From NCBI RefSeq assembly GCF_000015645.1, contig NC_008816.1, forward strand, positions 1,054,001 to 1,118,000: a stretch of 64,000 nucleotides of DNA, read 5' to 3'. Positions 1 through 6,309 of the stretch are shown here, in pieces. The position numbers and the translations under genes were made by a program. The stretch's first letter is position 1, and each line of letters begins with the position of its first letter. The notes under the pieces are model-generated. The model made no database searches, was not told the DNA's origin, and saw only the letters and a list, made by a program, of their open reading frames with translations. Source of the DNA: Prochlorococcus marinus str. AS9601 (GTDB taxonomy: Bacteria > Cyanobacteriota > Cyanobacteriia > PCC-6307 > Cyanobiaceae).

Positions 1-77
1 GTTGATTATTCCAAAGATTAGTTAAATATTCCATAAAAAAATTACTCATTATACATAAAGTAATTTATTTGAAATAT

Positions 78-395
78 TCAATCAGTGCTGATTTTAATCT
101 CTTCTTTTTCTTCGGTTAACTCCTTTAATTCCTCTTTAGATTCTTCAGGCCAGGCAATATCAAATCTCGCAATCTCTTCCGTCTCGAAGCCCTCAGGATG
201 ACGAGTACAAATTTTCTTTCTTCTTACAAAAATATGATCAACTCTCTTTTCTTCATCAGGAGTTACTATCCTTTCTAGTTCTATCACTTCTGTGAAGGGA
301 GTTGATTTAAGTTCGTTAGTGGGTTTTGCCATTTTTTTTGCGGGATGTAAAAGCTTTTTACCTGATTCTGCGTAATTTCTCGTGTTCCATAACAA
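78..395 (-). CDS. Conserved hypothetical charged protein
   Basis: I do not recognise this 105-residue protein. It has no membrane segment or signal peptide. The C-terminal third is very rich in Glu and Lys, and residues 40-75 contain a compact basic/aromatic block (HIFVRRKK, CTRHPEGF) that looks folded. An internal ATG at 332 (protein starting MAKPTNEL) is at least as plausible a start, because neither candidate has a clear Shine-Dalgarno and the first 21 residues look unstructured. It lies just downstream of two hli genes on the same strand and may be read through from them. Confidence 0.6.
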   Translation of the reverse strand: MLWNTRNYAESGKKLLHPAKKMAKPTNELKSTPFTEVIELERIVTPDEEKRVDHIFVRRKKICTRHPEGFETEEIARFDIAWPEESKEELKELTEEKEEIKISTD

Positions 396-425
396 GATAT
401 CTTGAAGAAATTAAAGATGAATATT

Positions 426-569
426 TTAAATAACTCCAGGAACGATTTGTCCAGTTGTTATGTATGCTCCCACTAAAGCAATTAGACCGACGAGAGCAAA
501 TCTGCCATTTAAATTCTCTGCTCTTATTTTTTGAGGATCAATATTTCTTGATTGATTTTTATTTTCCAT
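426..569 (-). CDS. hli: High-light-inducible protein (Hli), 47 aa
   Basis: Single-helix Hli/SCP protein of the LHC superfamily, which binds chlorophyll and carotenoid at photosystem II under excess light. The helix carries the family signature AENLNGRFALVG followed by GAYITTGQIVPGVI, so the chlorophyll-ligand Glu and Asn are present. The start codon follows the stop codon of the upstream hli-like gene directly, with no gap, so the pair is translationally coupled. Length and C-terminal TTGQIxPG are typical of Prochlorococcus Hli proteins. Confidence 0.9.
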   Translation of the reverse strand: MENKNQSRNIDPQKIRAENLNGRFALVGLIALVGAYITTGQIVPGVI

Positions 570-686
570 TTAAAAAACTCCTGGGATAAGCTGGCCTGTT
601 GTTAAATATGTCCCCACTAAGATCATGAAAGCCATCATTGCTGGTCTTCCAATGGCTCTGTTGAGAATATCTTTATTTGAATCCAT
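570..686 (-). CDS. Very short Hli-like protein with altered ligand residues, 38 aa
   Basis: First gene of a two-gene hli unit. The C-terminal half (VGTYLTTGQLIPGVF) is typical Hli, but the helix signature reads NRAIGRPAMM where other Hli proteins in this window have ExxNGRxAMxG. Aligned on the Arg, the Glu ligand is Asn9 and the Asn is Ile12. It may not bind chlorophyll the usual way. An RpaB-type HLR1-like site lies 25-42 bases upstream. Confidence 0.8.
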   Translation of the reverse strand: MDSNKDILNRAIGRPAMMAFMILVGTYLTTGQLIPGVF

Positions 687-710
687 TGTTAATTAAAGAA
701 CTGGTTCCTA

Positions 711-728
711 AATATTACTTAATGTAAA
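711..728 (-). promoter_or_regulatory. HLR1-like site upstream of the hli pair
   Basis: On the minus strand the sequence reads TTTACATT, two bases, GTAATATT. HLR1, the RpaB box of cyanobacterial high-light genes, is a pair of (G/T)TTACA(T/A)(T/A) repeats two bases apart. The first half matches perfectly and the second is imperfect. Position and target gene fit; binding is inferred. Confidence 0.45.
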
Positions 729-848
729 CAGATGTCGAGATATGGTTGTATCAAATGATTCACCTGACACAAAAATGCGTTAAAAATGTAGCAAGTTTTA
801 GTTATTCAAACTATTGAGTGACGTTTTTGAGATTTTTTTAGTTTAAAT

Positions 849-986
849 TTATTGCTTTGTAAAAATGGCATTTTGATTAGTCAACCAAAATAATAGAAAA
901 ATAAAGAATGATAATAATGCTCCAGAAAGGATTGCTATGAAGAAGAATTCTGTTGTTAATTCTGCATCAAAAAAATATAAATACAT
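849..986 (-). CDS. Small single-span membrane protein, 45 aa
   Basis: One hydrophobic helix fills residues 13-36 after a short N-terminus (MYLYFFDAELTTEFFF), with a short polar tail. I cannot assign a family. It starts 10 bases after the stop of the PsbN-like gene on the same strand, so the two probably share a transcript. Size and topology are like the low-mass photosystem subunits, but no diagnostic motif is visible. Confidence 0.55.
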   Translation of the reverse strand: MYLYFFDAELTTEFFFIAILSGALLSFFIFLLFWLTNQNAIFTKQ

Positions 987-996
987 TTATATCTAC

Positions 997-1218
997 TCAG
1001 TGAATATGTTCTGCCTCATTATGGTTGTGATGATTGTGACCATGAGCAATACCTAATTCATGCATCCTTGCATGCTCTTTAATGGTGTCTCTTAACTTAT
1101 AAGATGATGGTCCAACTGTTGTATAAATCCCATATCCAATTGAGCCAAATAGTAAAATTCCAACACTACTCAAAAGTAGAAATAAAGTTGGATCTTTAAT
1201 TGTTCCTAGCATTTTCAA
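997..1218 (-). CDS. PsbN-like protein with histidine-rich tail, 73 aa
   Basis: Residues 11-52 resemble PsbN: one membrane helix running into GYGIYTTVGPSS and then LRDTIKEH, compared with the (T)GYxxYTAFGxPS...LRDPFEEHED pattern known for PsbN. PsbN is needed for assembly and repair of the photosystem II reaction centre and normally ends near residue 43. Here the protein continues for about 20 residues to a tail (HGHNHHNHNEAEHIH) with eight histidines, a plausible metal-binding site. The canonical psbN normally lies beside psbH elsewhere, so I infer this is an extra, modified copy in the island. Confidence 0.7.
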   Translation of the reverse strand: MKMLGTIKDPTLFLLLSSVGILLFGSIGYGIYTTVGPSSYKLRDTIKEHARMHELGIAHGHNHHNHNEAEHIH

Positions 1219-1561
1219 TAAATCAATTACTAAATAACCCTAAATATCTTCAAAGATTTATTCAAGTTCAAAATTTATATAATAAAGCAGAAAAAAGCAT
1301 TCTTAAATATAAAGATTAAATGGCCAGATTGTATATAAAACAATAAAAATCAAAATTTTTAATCACAAAATAATACTTATTAAATATTTGCCAAAGTAAA
1401 AAAATAACACTTTAAGGTTATTATCTATTGAAATAGATTGATATAAAAGGATTTTATATTTTAAATTTAATCGCACGAAATTTACCGTGACTTGTATTAT
1501 TTGATATTGATTAAAATTAGACCTCTCAACTAGTTTGGATTTAATTAAATGGTATTAGCGT
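1219..1561. other. Intergenic, AT-rich
   Basis: 343 bases separating divergent transcription units. I see no ORF with support, tRNA fragment or strong hairpin. The promoters of the PsbN-like operon (leftward) and of the small genes at 1562 (rightward) must lie here. Confidence 0.6.
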
Positions 1562-1729
1562 ATGGAAGTTTTGCTTTTTGCACTTTTTTTTATTAGTGCT
1601 CTTATTTTTTTTATTTCAGGTAAGGATGATTTTGGAAGAACCAAAAATAAATTAATTATTCAGGAAAAGGAAACGTTTAAAAAAGAGGAAAGCATCGAAC
1701 CCTCTTTAGAAGTCAAAAAAGAAGCATAA
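1562..1729 (+). CDS. Small membrane-anchored protein, 55 aa
   Basis: An N-terminal hydrophobic helix (residues 3-19) is followed by a charged tail rich in Lys and Glu. No family is recognised. It precedes the gene at 1755 on the same strand with a 25-base gap and may form an operon with it. Another ATG six bases before this start is out of frame. Confidence 0.5.
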   Translation: MEVLLFALFFISALIFFISGKDDFGRTKNKLIIQEKETFKKEESIEPSLEVKKEA

Positions 1730-1754
1730 TAAAAGCAAATTAATCAAGTTATTT

Positions 1755-1910
1755 ATGATTTATGGGTTTGCCTATTTAATGATGGTTCTTGCTATTAGTG
1801 CAGGTTGGATTATTCTTGCAGTCTTAAAAAAACCTGATTTTATTGAAAAACCACTTAATGAAGTGAAGAATAAAATAAGACCTTTTCTAAATCCAAAAGA
1901 TGATCAATGA
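1755..1910 (+). CDS. Small single-span membrane protein, 51 aa
   Basis: Residues 4-24 form a hydrophobic helix (AYLMMVLAISAGWIILAVL), followed by a basic cytosolic-type tail ending FLNPKDDQ. I do not recognise the family. It is the last gene before the first proline-tRNA scar, so it is in the same module as the hli pair and the PsbN-like gene. Confidence 0.5.
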   Translation: MIYGFAYLMMVLAISAGWIILAVLKKPDFIEKPLNEVKNKIRPFLNPKDDQ

Positions 1911-1921
1911 AATCATTTCAT

Positions 1922-2102
1922 CGACCTACTTCATAAGAGGCACTAGGTCGGATAGGGGGGAGCTACAGGGGGAGCTGAGCATATGTATTAAGTATGTAGG
2001 AGTATGTACTTTGTACAACATTGAGACTCAAACTCATTTGTACCACTAACCTAAACCCTAGTTATAGCAGGAAAATATTGATAAATCTCATTTAATAGAT
2101 CG
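1922..2102 (+). repeat. Type I flank of a tRNA-Pro scar
   Basis: A non-coding stretch resembling the one before the scar at 8910. Both contain ATAGGGGG then AGCT, and later AATCTCATTT followed closely by GATCGAGT into the tRNA fragment. At 1922-1950 there is also an inverted pair CGACCTA/TAGGTCG. Shared flanks mean that more than the tRNA fragment was duplicated, as expected for repeated site-specific integration or homologous exchange. Confidence 0.5.
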
Positions 2103-2149
2103 AGTGCTTTGGGAGCACTAGGTCGCAGGTTCGAATCCTGTCGCCCCGA
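2103..2149 (+). repeat. tRNA-Pro(TGG) 3' fragment, copy 1
   Basis: 47 bases equal to the 3' part of a proline tRNA: anticodon stem AGTGC/GCACT around loop TTTGGGA (anticodon TGG), the T arm with TTCGAAT, the acceptor strand CGCCCCG and discriminator A. The 5' half is absent, so it is not a functional tRNA. Copy 2 at 3892 is identical. Such 3' fragments are classic integration scars (att sites). Dispersed tRNA-Pro fragments are, as I recall, a published hallmark of one Prochlorococcus genomic island. Confidence 0.9.
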
Positions 2150-2172
2150 CTCTTAAAAACCAAGTCATACTA

Positions 2173-2196
2173 GCGAGTCTCCCAACTCGCTTTTTT
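2173..2196 (+). terminator. Rho-independent terminator after tRNA-Pro scar 1
   Basis: Hairpin GCGAGT/ACTCGC with a 6-base loop followed by TTTTTT. The equivalent position after scars 3 and 5 also holds a hairpin with a T tract, so this is probably the terminator of the ancestral intact tRNA gene, carried along with the fragment. Confidence 0.8.
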
Positions 2197-2208
2197 ATTG
2201 CAAAAATA

Positions 2209-2240
2209 TGACCACTCGAAATGTGGTCAAATAGTGGTCA
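2209..2240. repeat. TGACCAC/GTGGTCA box cluster 1
   Basis: TGACCAC at 2209, GTGGTCA at 2223 and GTGGTCA at 2234: one inverted and one direct repeat, the direct pair 11 bases apart. Similar clusters sit next to the scars at 3784 (before scar 2), 6282 (after scar 3) and 10099 (after scar 5). The position next to an att-like core is what recombinase arm sites look like; this is inference. Confidence 0.6.
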
Positions 2241-2350
2241 AATTTGATTAACAGTCGATCTAACCTCGACCCTACTTTTTAGATAAAGTACCTATATTTT
2301 GTTATTCATTTAAAAGTTATTATTTTGAGCAAATAACAGGATTTAAAAAA

Positions 2351-2473
2351 ATGATGAAACTTGCAATCATTTTCTTACCAATTGCCTTTGCACTTATATG
2401 GGCTCTGTTTATTGGGTTAAGAATAAATAGAGTAGAAAATAGAGATGGAAAAAGAAAATTAATTAATTATTAA
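2351..2473 (+). CDS. Small single-span membrane protein, weakly PsbY-like, 40 aa
   Basis: Residues 3-23 form one helix (LAIIFLPIAFALIWALFIGL) with a short basic tail. The pattern of a Pro in a hydrophobic run followed by a Trp recalls PsbY, a low-mass subunit of photosystem II, but the match is weak. It ends at a shared terminator-like repeat (2480-2521) facing the DUF3721 gene. Confidence 0.5.
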   Translation: MMKLAIIFLPIAFALIWALFIGLRINRVENRDGKRKLINY

Positions 2474-2479
2474 TAGCTT

Positions 2480-2521
2480 GATAGTCGATCTAAAATTGGA
2501 GAGATAAAACCCTCTTTTTTT
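2480..2521. repeat. AGTCGATCTAA-terminator module, copy A
   Basis: Begins AGTCGATCTAAAATTGG, then a weak hairpin (GAGAG/CCCTC) and a run of Ts. The same arrangement occurs at 2817-2861 and, inverted, at 9548-9593; a degenerate start lies at 2248. It separates convergent genes and probably terminates both. The conserved leading sequence is more than a terminator needs. Confidence 0.5.
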
Positions 2522-2732
2522 AATGATTATGTTCATGCTTACTGCATGGCATCCATTTATCTCCCATTTGATGAGCGCCTTCACAGTCAAATTTATAAGC
2601 TTCTTTTTCAGCCTGTTCTTTTGTATCAAATAACATTGGCATTTTCATTTCTTTTTCGGCGGGTTTATTTGAACAACTTAACGAAAGAATTGACATGAAA
2701 AAAAAAGGAAGAAAAGAAATAAAGTGTTTCAA
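2520..2732 (-). CDS. DUF3721-family lipoprotein, 70 aa
   Basis: A signal peptide with lipobox LSLSC places this in a membrane-anchored, extracytoplasmic position. The mature part has the marine-cyanobacterial DUF3721 pattern: a stretch of the type EQAEKEAYKFDCEGAHQMG followed by DKWMPC, then a His-rich end (HEHNH). Two Cys and several His suggest metal binding, but no function is known. A second family member is at 19557 inside a putative metal operon. Confidence 0.75.
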   Translation of the reverse strand: MKHFISFLPFFFMSILSLSCSNKPAEKEMKMPMLFDTKEQAEKEAYKFDCEGAHQMGDKWMPCSKHEHNH

Positions 2733-2816
2733 AATTTATTTATAAAATCAAGGCAGCATAGTATTAAATATCTTTCGAAATATTTAAAAAATTGAATTCT
2801 TTACATATATTTATTG

Positions 2817-2861
2817 ATTGACAGTCGATCTAAAATAAGGGGTAATAAGCTCCTTTTTTAA
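2817..2861. repeat. AGTCGATCTAA-terminator module, copy B
   Basis: Reads ACAGTCGATCTAAAAT, then AAGGGG/CTCCTT pairing and a T tract. It is nearly identical in plan and sequence to the inverted copy at 9548-9593. It overlaps the stop codon of the DsrE gene and could end that transcript or one coming from the left. Confidence 0.55.
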
Positions 2862-3235
2862 TAGCAAAGTACGCTATCCGCTTTAATTGATTCTTCAACT
2901 AGAACATCTGGCATAACAAACTCTGCAGTGTATCCATCTAGAAGCTTCTCATCGTAACCCCTAGATTTAGCAGACATTCCTGAGACATATATGGTAATTT
3001 TTGAATTCTTTAAATTTTGAAGATGTTCGTATAAATCTCCAGTACCTTGACCAACTATTTCGCCAGCTTTTTTGCAATTTAATATTTGTACTCCGTCTCC
3101 TGCAAGAAAAAGTGTTACTTTATGATCGTTTTTTTCTGCAGTAAGGGCAACCAATAAACCTAAAGTTATTTTATTTTTGGATTCTAAACCGCTGTAAATA
3201 TGTACTAAAACTGTATTGTCGGTAATAATAGACAT
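2858..3235 (-). CDS. DsrE/DsrF-like sulfur-relay family protein
   Basis: 125 residues with the DsrE-like alternating strand/helix pattern: a first strand VLVHIYSG, a helix around KNKITLGLLVAL, then KVTLFLAGDGV and later ITIYVSGMSA, the usual order for this family. DsrE-like proteins act in sulfur transfer or as predicted peroxiredoxin-like proteins. Cys54 and the penultimate Cys124 are the only thiols. The soluble protein stands alone with no other sulfur-relay gene nearby, so its partner is unknown. Confidence 0.75.
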   Translation of the reverse strand: MSIITDNTVLVHIYSGLESKNKITLGLLVALTAEKNDHKVTLFLAGDGVQILNCKKAGEIVGQGTGDLYEHLQNLKNSKITIYVSGMSAKSRGYDEKLLDGYTAEFVMPDVLVEESIKADSVLCY

Positions 3236-3387
3236 TTAATCCTCCCCAATTTTTTTATATCCTAAATAAAATCAATATTCATTAGCTGTTTTTTATGAAA
3301 CGCTTACTACCTGCACTGCTGATAGTTAAAAAAATGACAGCCAACTTAGAGATAATCGAATAACATTTATAAAAATCAAAATCATTA

Positions 3388-3753
3388 ATGAAAAAAACTA
3401 TTTTAACGGGTTTAATTGCTTGCATTGCTGGGCTTGCAATTGGTTATAAAGTCCCAAAAGACAAGAATGCTGGTTACGTAATGATTTCTGGCAGGATTAC
3501 AAATCCAGAACAAGCAGGTAAATACTTTGAAGCAGTAAATGATGTTGTTGTTAAAGGTTGCGGAGCAAAGACACTATCAGTTGACTTCGAGACTGATGTT
3601 AGAGAGGGTTATGATGGTCCGTTTTCTGTGCTTTCGAAATTTCCAAGTAAACAAGCAGTAATTGATTGTTATGAAGGACCATATCAAGAATTAATTCCTT
3701 TAAGAAAAGGAGCTATAGATATGAATTTTAGAATAGTTGAAAGAAATAGATAA
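3388..3753 (+). CDS. DUF1330 domain protein with N-terminal anchor
   Basis: 121 residues. Residues 3-20 are a hydrophobic signal or anchor (ILTGLIACIAGLAIGYKV). The rest matches the dimeric alpha/beta-barrel type DUF1330 fold: GYVMISGRITNPEQAGKY, a central strand after a CGAK loop, and DCYEGPYQELIPLRKGAID near the end. The molecular function of DUF1330 is unknown; an extracytoplasmic place is implied by the N-terminus. It is the last gene before scar 2. Confidence 0.75.
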   Translation: MKKTILTGLIACIAGLAIGYKVPKDKNAGYVMISGRITNPEQAGKYFEAVNDVVVKGCGAKTLSVDFETDVREGYDGPFSVLSKFPSKQAVIDCYEGPYQELIPLRKGAIDMNFRIVERNR

Positions 3754-3891
3754 AAAAGAGCTAGGGCTACTTATCCTAAAAAAGTGGTCAAAAAGTGGTC
3801 AAATGTTGCTTAAATAGTCAGGACAAACAACGCGACACCACGCAAGAATCCAGATATAGCTCGAAACGCTAGTGCTTGCGATAGGTGGGGA
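3754..3891 (+). repeat. Type II flank of a tRNA-Pro scar, with GTGGTCA boxes
   Basis: Contains AAAAAAGAGCTAGGGCT, then GTGGTCA at 3784 and 3795 (11 bases apart) and a GC-richer stretch up to scar 2. Decayed copies of the same flank are recognisable at 12035-12145 (from GTGGTCAAATGTT onward) and at 12990-13040 (the AAAAAAGAG..GGCT and GTGGTCAAA parts). The recurrence marks at least three past events at this site type. Confidence 0.55.
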
Positions 3892-3938
3892 AGTGCTTTG
3901 GGAGCACTAGGTCGCAGGTTCGAATCCTGTCGCCCCGA
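3892..3938 (+). repeat. tRNA-Pro(TGG) 3' fragment, copy 2
   Basis: Identical over 47 bases to copy 1 at 2103, including the TTTGGGA anticodon loop, TTCGAAT T loop and CGCCCCGA end. It forms the left boundary of the psbA module. Perfect identity to copy 1 suggests recent duplication or ongoing gene conversion with the intact tRNA gene outside the window. Confidence 0.9.
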
Positions 3939-3968
3939 TTGACTTCTCAAGATTCTCAATTATCCTCT

Positions 3969-4013
3969 GGGCGATCTCTGGGCGATCATTTGCTATACCT
4001 TGCATAACTTTGC
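3969..4013 (+). repeat. Left copy of the GGGCGATC direct repeat around psbA
   Basis: Two GGGCGATC boxes at 3969 and 3980, exactly 11 bases apart, followed by a similar tail (ATTTGCT..TGCATAACTTTGC). A homologous copy in the same orientation lies at 6026-6070, on the other side of psbA. An inverted ATCGCCC follows at 4020. The pair brackets the psbA-hli module inside the tRNA scars. Confidence 0.7.
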
Positions 4014-4165
4014 ATGGTGCATCGCCCGCTATAACTAAAAATAAGAATTAAAAATTGAGGTCTTTTCCCAACCCTCATCTAGTAGTTGTTTTTATTCTTT
4101 TCTTGCAGCCTCAAAAGTTTCTACCCTGCTGCCTTTCATAGCAGTCAGTCCATAAACCATTAAAA

Positions 4166-4196
4166 AAGTCAGCCTGTATCCCCTACTGGCTGACTT
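4166..4196 (-). terminator. Terminator of the leftward hli unit
   Basis: Perfect stem AAGTCAGCC/GGCTGACTT with a 13-base loop. On the minus strand it is followed by a T run, so it ends the transcript of the hli gene and small gene at 4222-4464. Confidence 0.8.
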
Positions 4197-4221
4197 TCAT
4201 GACGATCTAAGTTTTAAAAAA

Positions 4222-4329
4222 CTATACGAATGTAGTTGTTGTTGTGATGCTTAAAACAACTGCAACAAAAAATATGTAAGGAACCAACTTAAGGGGTACA
4301 TATCCTTGTCTTTTAGATATAAAATCCAT
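4222..4329 (-). CDS. Small single-span membrane protein downstream of hli, 35 aa
   Basis: Starts on the base after the stop codon of the hli gene, so the two are translationally coupled. Residues 12-34 form one helix ending in a Thr run (VVLSITTTTTFV). The family is not recognised. Tight coupling to an Hli protein and the size suggest a thylakoid partner; that is inference. Confidence 0.6.
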   Translation of the reverse strand: MDFISKRQGYVPLKLVPYIFFVAVVLSITTTTTFV

Positions 4330-4464
4330 TTATACAAATCCTGGAATAATTTGTCCTGTTGTTAGATATGCGCCAATAAGTGCAATAAAGCCAATCATCG
4401 CAAATCTACCGTTAAGCTTCTCAGCTACGATTTTTTCCTTCTCAACTGTTTTTGTTTCGTTCAT
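4330..4464 (-). CDS. hli: High-light-inducible protein (Hli), 44 aa
   Basis: A complete Hli signature AEKLNGRFAMIG and the ending TTGQIIPGFV. It is transcribed divergently from psbA. The combination hli plus psbA is also typical of cyanophage photosynthesis cassettes, and here both lie between two tRNA scars. The expected role is binding free chlorophyll and quenching at photosystem II. Confidence 0.92.
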   Translation of the reverse strand: MNETKTVEKEKIVAEKLNGRFAMIGFIALIGAYLTTGQIIPGFV

Positions 4465-4726
4465 TTGTTTGGTTGGTTGTTTAGCTAAGACGCTTACTAA
4501 TGCAATCTTGAAATGAATCTAGTAAAAGAAAATTACAAGTGTGAGTATAATTACTTACCCTCATACCCTCTATAAGTTGAACTTATTAAAAGTATTTCGA
4601 TTTTAATTGAGCAATTATTCAATAAAAATAAAATTTAAATAATGCATTTAATTAATAAGCATAATTTATCAATGGCATAAGATTTACTCCGCTCATTTAT
4701 TGAATTTTTGGACTATGCTTACTGGG
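4465..4726. promoter_or_regulatory. hli-psbA divergent promoter region
   Basis: Shared upstream region of the leftward hli and rightward psbA. TATGCT at 4714-4719 is a possible psbA -10 element; I see no convincing -35 and no HLR1 repeat. Nothing else is recognised in this stretch. Confidence 0.4.
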
Positions 4727-4771
4727 ACGGAATATTTAATCCGTTCTTACTTAAACGTCTCGTATAGAGGC
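4727..4771 (+). promoter_or_regulatory. psbA 5' UTR hairpins
   Basis: Two hairpins precede the start codon: ACGGA/TCCGT with an 8-base loop (4727-4744) and GTCTC/GAGGC with a 5-base loop (4757-4771). Conserved psbA leader structures (the PhotoRC RNA motifs) are known in marine picocyanobacteria and their phages; this may be one. No Shine-Dalgarno is visible before the ATG, so translation control by the leader is plausible. Confidence 0.5.
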
Positions 4772-4788
4772 AATAACATAACGAACTC

Positions 4789-5871
4789 ATGACAACTATT
4801 CAGCAGCAGCGTTCTTCGCTGTTAAAAGGTTGGCCACAGTTTTGTGAGTGGGTAACATCAACTAACAACAGAATTTATGTTGGTTGGTTCGGCGTCTTAA
4901 TGATTCCATGCCTTCTTACAGCAGCGGCTTGCTTCATCGTTGCATTCATCGCAGCACCACCAGTAGACATCGACGGAATTAGAGAGCCAGTTGCTGGTTC
5001 ATTCCTATATGGAAACAACATCATCTCAGGTGCAGTTGTTCCTTCATCTAACGCTATTGGTCTACACTTCTACCCAATTTGGGAAGCAGCTACTGTAGAT
5101 GAGTGGTTATACAACGGTGGTCCTTACCAGCTTGTAATTTTCCACTTCCTAATTGGTATCTCAGCATACATGGGAAGACAGTGGGAGCTTTCATACCGTT
5201 TAGGTATGCGTCCTTGGATCTGTGTTGCATACTCTGCACCAGTTTCAGCAGCTTTCGCAGTATTTCTTGTATACCCATTCGGTCAAGGTTCATTCTCTGA
5301 CGGAATGCCTTTAGGTATCTCTGGAACATTCAACTTCATGTTTGTTTTCCAGGCAGAGCACAACATTCTTATGCACCCATTCCACATGGCTGGTGTTGCT
5401 GGTATGTTCGGAGGATCTTTATTCTCAGCTATGCACGGTTCACTTGTTACTTCATCTCTAATCAGAGAAACAACTGAGACAGAGTCTCAGAACTATGGTT
5501 ACAAGTTCGGACAAGAAGAAGAAACATATAACATCGTTGCAGCTCATGGCTACTTCGGTCGTTTGATCTTCCAATATGCTTCATTCAACAACAGCAGAAG
5601 TCTTCACTTCTTCCTAGCTGTATTCCCAGTTGTTTGTGTATGGTTAACTTCAATGGGTATCTGCACAATGGCATTCAACCTTAACGGTTTCAACTTCAAC
5701 CAGTCAGTTGTTGATGCAAACGGTAAGATTGTTCCTACATGGGGTGACGTTCTTAACAGAGCAAACCTAGGTATGGAAGTAATGCACGAGCGTAACGCTC
5801 ACAACTTCCCACTTGATCTAGCAGCAGCTGAGTCTACAACAGTAGCTCTTTCAGCTCCAGCTATCGGTTAA
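4789..5871 (+). CDS. psbA: Photosystem II reaction centre protein D1
   Basis: Complete 360-residue D1, the PSII subunit that binds P680, pheophytin and QB and ligates the Mn cluster. Numbering runs one ahead of the usual scheme: TyrZ is Tyr162 in [12 protein letters not shown], with the Asp170 equivalent at 171, the P680 ligand at His191, and the C-terminal processing site near Ala345. Residue 131 (usual 130) is Gln, in MGRQWELS, the D1:1 (low-light) type at that position. The gene is intact, rich in favoured codons, and lies between tRNA-Pro scars at 3892 and 6174 and between paired GGGCGATC repeats. Whether this is the only psbA of the genome cannot be told here. Confidence 0.98.
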   Translation: MTTIQQQRSSLLKGWPQFCEWVTSTNNRIYVGWFGVLMIPCLLTAAACFIVAFIAAPPVDIDGIREPVAGSFLYGNNIISGAVVPSSNAIGLHFYPIWEAATVDEWLYNGGPYQLVIFHFLIGISAYMGRQWELSYRLGMRPWICVAYSAPVSAAFAVFLVYPFGQGSFSDGMPLGISGTFNFMFVFQAEHNILMHPFHMAGVAGMFGGSLFSAMHGSLVTSSLIRETTETESQNYGYKFGQEEETYNIVAAHGYFGRLIFQYASFNNSRSLHFFLAVFPVVCVWLTSMGICTMAFNLNGFNFNQSVVDANGKIVPTWGDVLNRANLGMEVMHERNAHNFPLDLAAAESTTVALSAPAIG

Positions 5872-5892
5872 GCTTAAAGTTCTTAAATTTAC

Positions 5893-5921
5893 AAGCCCCC
5901 TTTTTGGGGGCTTTTTTTTTG
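5893..5921 (+). terminator. psbA terminator
   Basis: AAGCCCCC/GGGGGCTT stem with a 5-base loop followed by a run of nine or more Ts, about 20 bases after the psbA stop. Confidence 0.92.
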
Positions 5922-6025
5922 TTTAATTTTCAATTGGGTATGCATATTTATTACTGAGAACCAAATCGTGAGAATGATTAGGGCATAAAGAATTATTAGT
6001 GTCTTTATGACACTAGATCTTAAGC

Positions 6026-6070
6026 GGGCGATCCCTGGGCGATCAAATGCTTAACTGTGCAATACTTTGC
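6026..6070 (+). repeat. Right copy of the GGGCGATC direct repeat around psbA
   Basis: GGGCGATC at 6026 and 6037, again 11 bases apart, with a tail (AATGCTTAACTGTGCAAT..CTTTGC) similar to the copy at 3969. Same orientation. It lies 150 bases before scar 3. Confidence 0.7.
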
Positions 6071-6173
6071 TCTATTTAAAGCATTTCTTGAGACTCATTA
6101 TGGCTGCCTATATTTCAAACTAAAGTTATGGCATGACTTTGTTTTCTTGGGTGCTGTCGCAATTTGCTGATCG

Positions 6174-6220
6174 AGTGCTTTGGAAACACTAGGTCACAGG
6201 TTCGAATCATTTCGCACCGA
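6174..6220 (+). repeat. tRNA-Pro 3' fragment, copy 3 (decayed)
   Basis: Aligns over the same 47 positions as copies 1 and 2 but with substitutions in the anticodon arm (GGAAACACT), the T stem (CATTT) and the acceptor strand (CGCACCG). The preceding GATCGAGTGCTTTGG is shared with copy 1. It is the right boundary of the psbA module. Confidence 0.8.
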
Positions 6221-6281
6221 CTCTAACAATCCAAGTTCTAGAAAAGTTCCTCAGCCTTTCTTTTTTTTAATGCCCATATTA

Positions 6282-6303
6282 TGACCACAATGATTGCGGT
6301 CAA
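6282..6303. repeat. TGACCAC/GCGGTCA box cluster 3
   Basis: TGACCAC at 6282 and a degenerate GCGGTCA at 6297, after a T-rich weak hairpin. Layout is the same as after scars 1 and 5. Confidence 0.5.
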
Positions 6304-6309
6304 AAAGGC

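Noticed and set aside
2103-2149. A functional tRNA-Pro gene
   Set aside because: Only the anticodon arm to the 3' end is present; no D arm or 5' acceptor strand precedes it in any of the copies.
3295-3363. 22-codon frame MKRLLPALLIVKKMTANLEIIE region before the DUF1330 gene
   Set aside because: Too short, no Shine-Dalgarno and no recognisable feature; could be leader sequence.
5090-5329. Open frames overlapping psbA in other frames and on the opposite strand
   Set aside because: They are explained by the strong codon bias of psbA; no start signal or known motif supports them. Similar shadows over polA, pntB, psbD and the transporter genes were dropped for the same reason.
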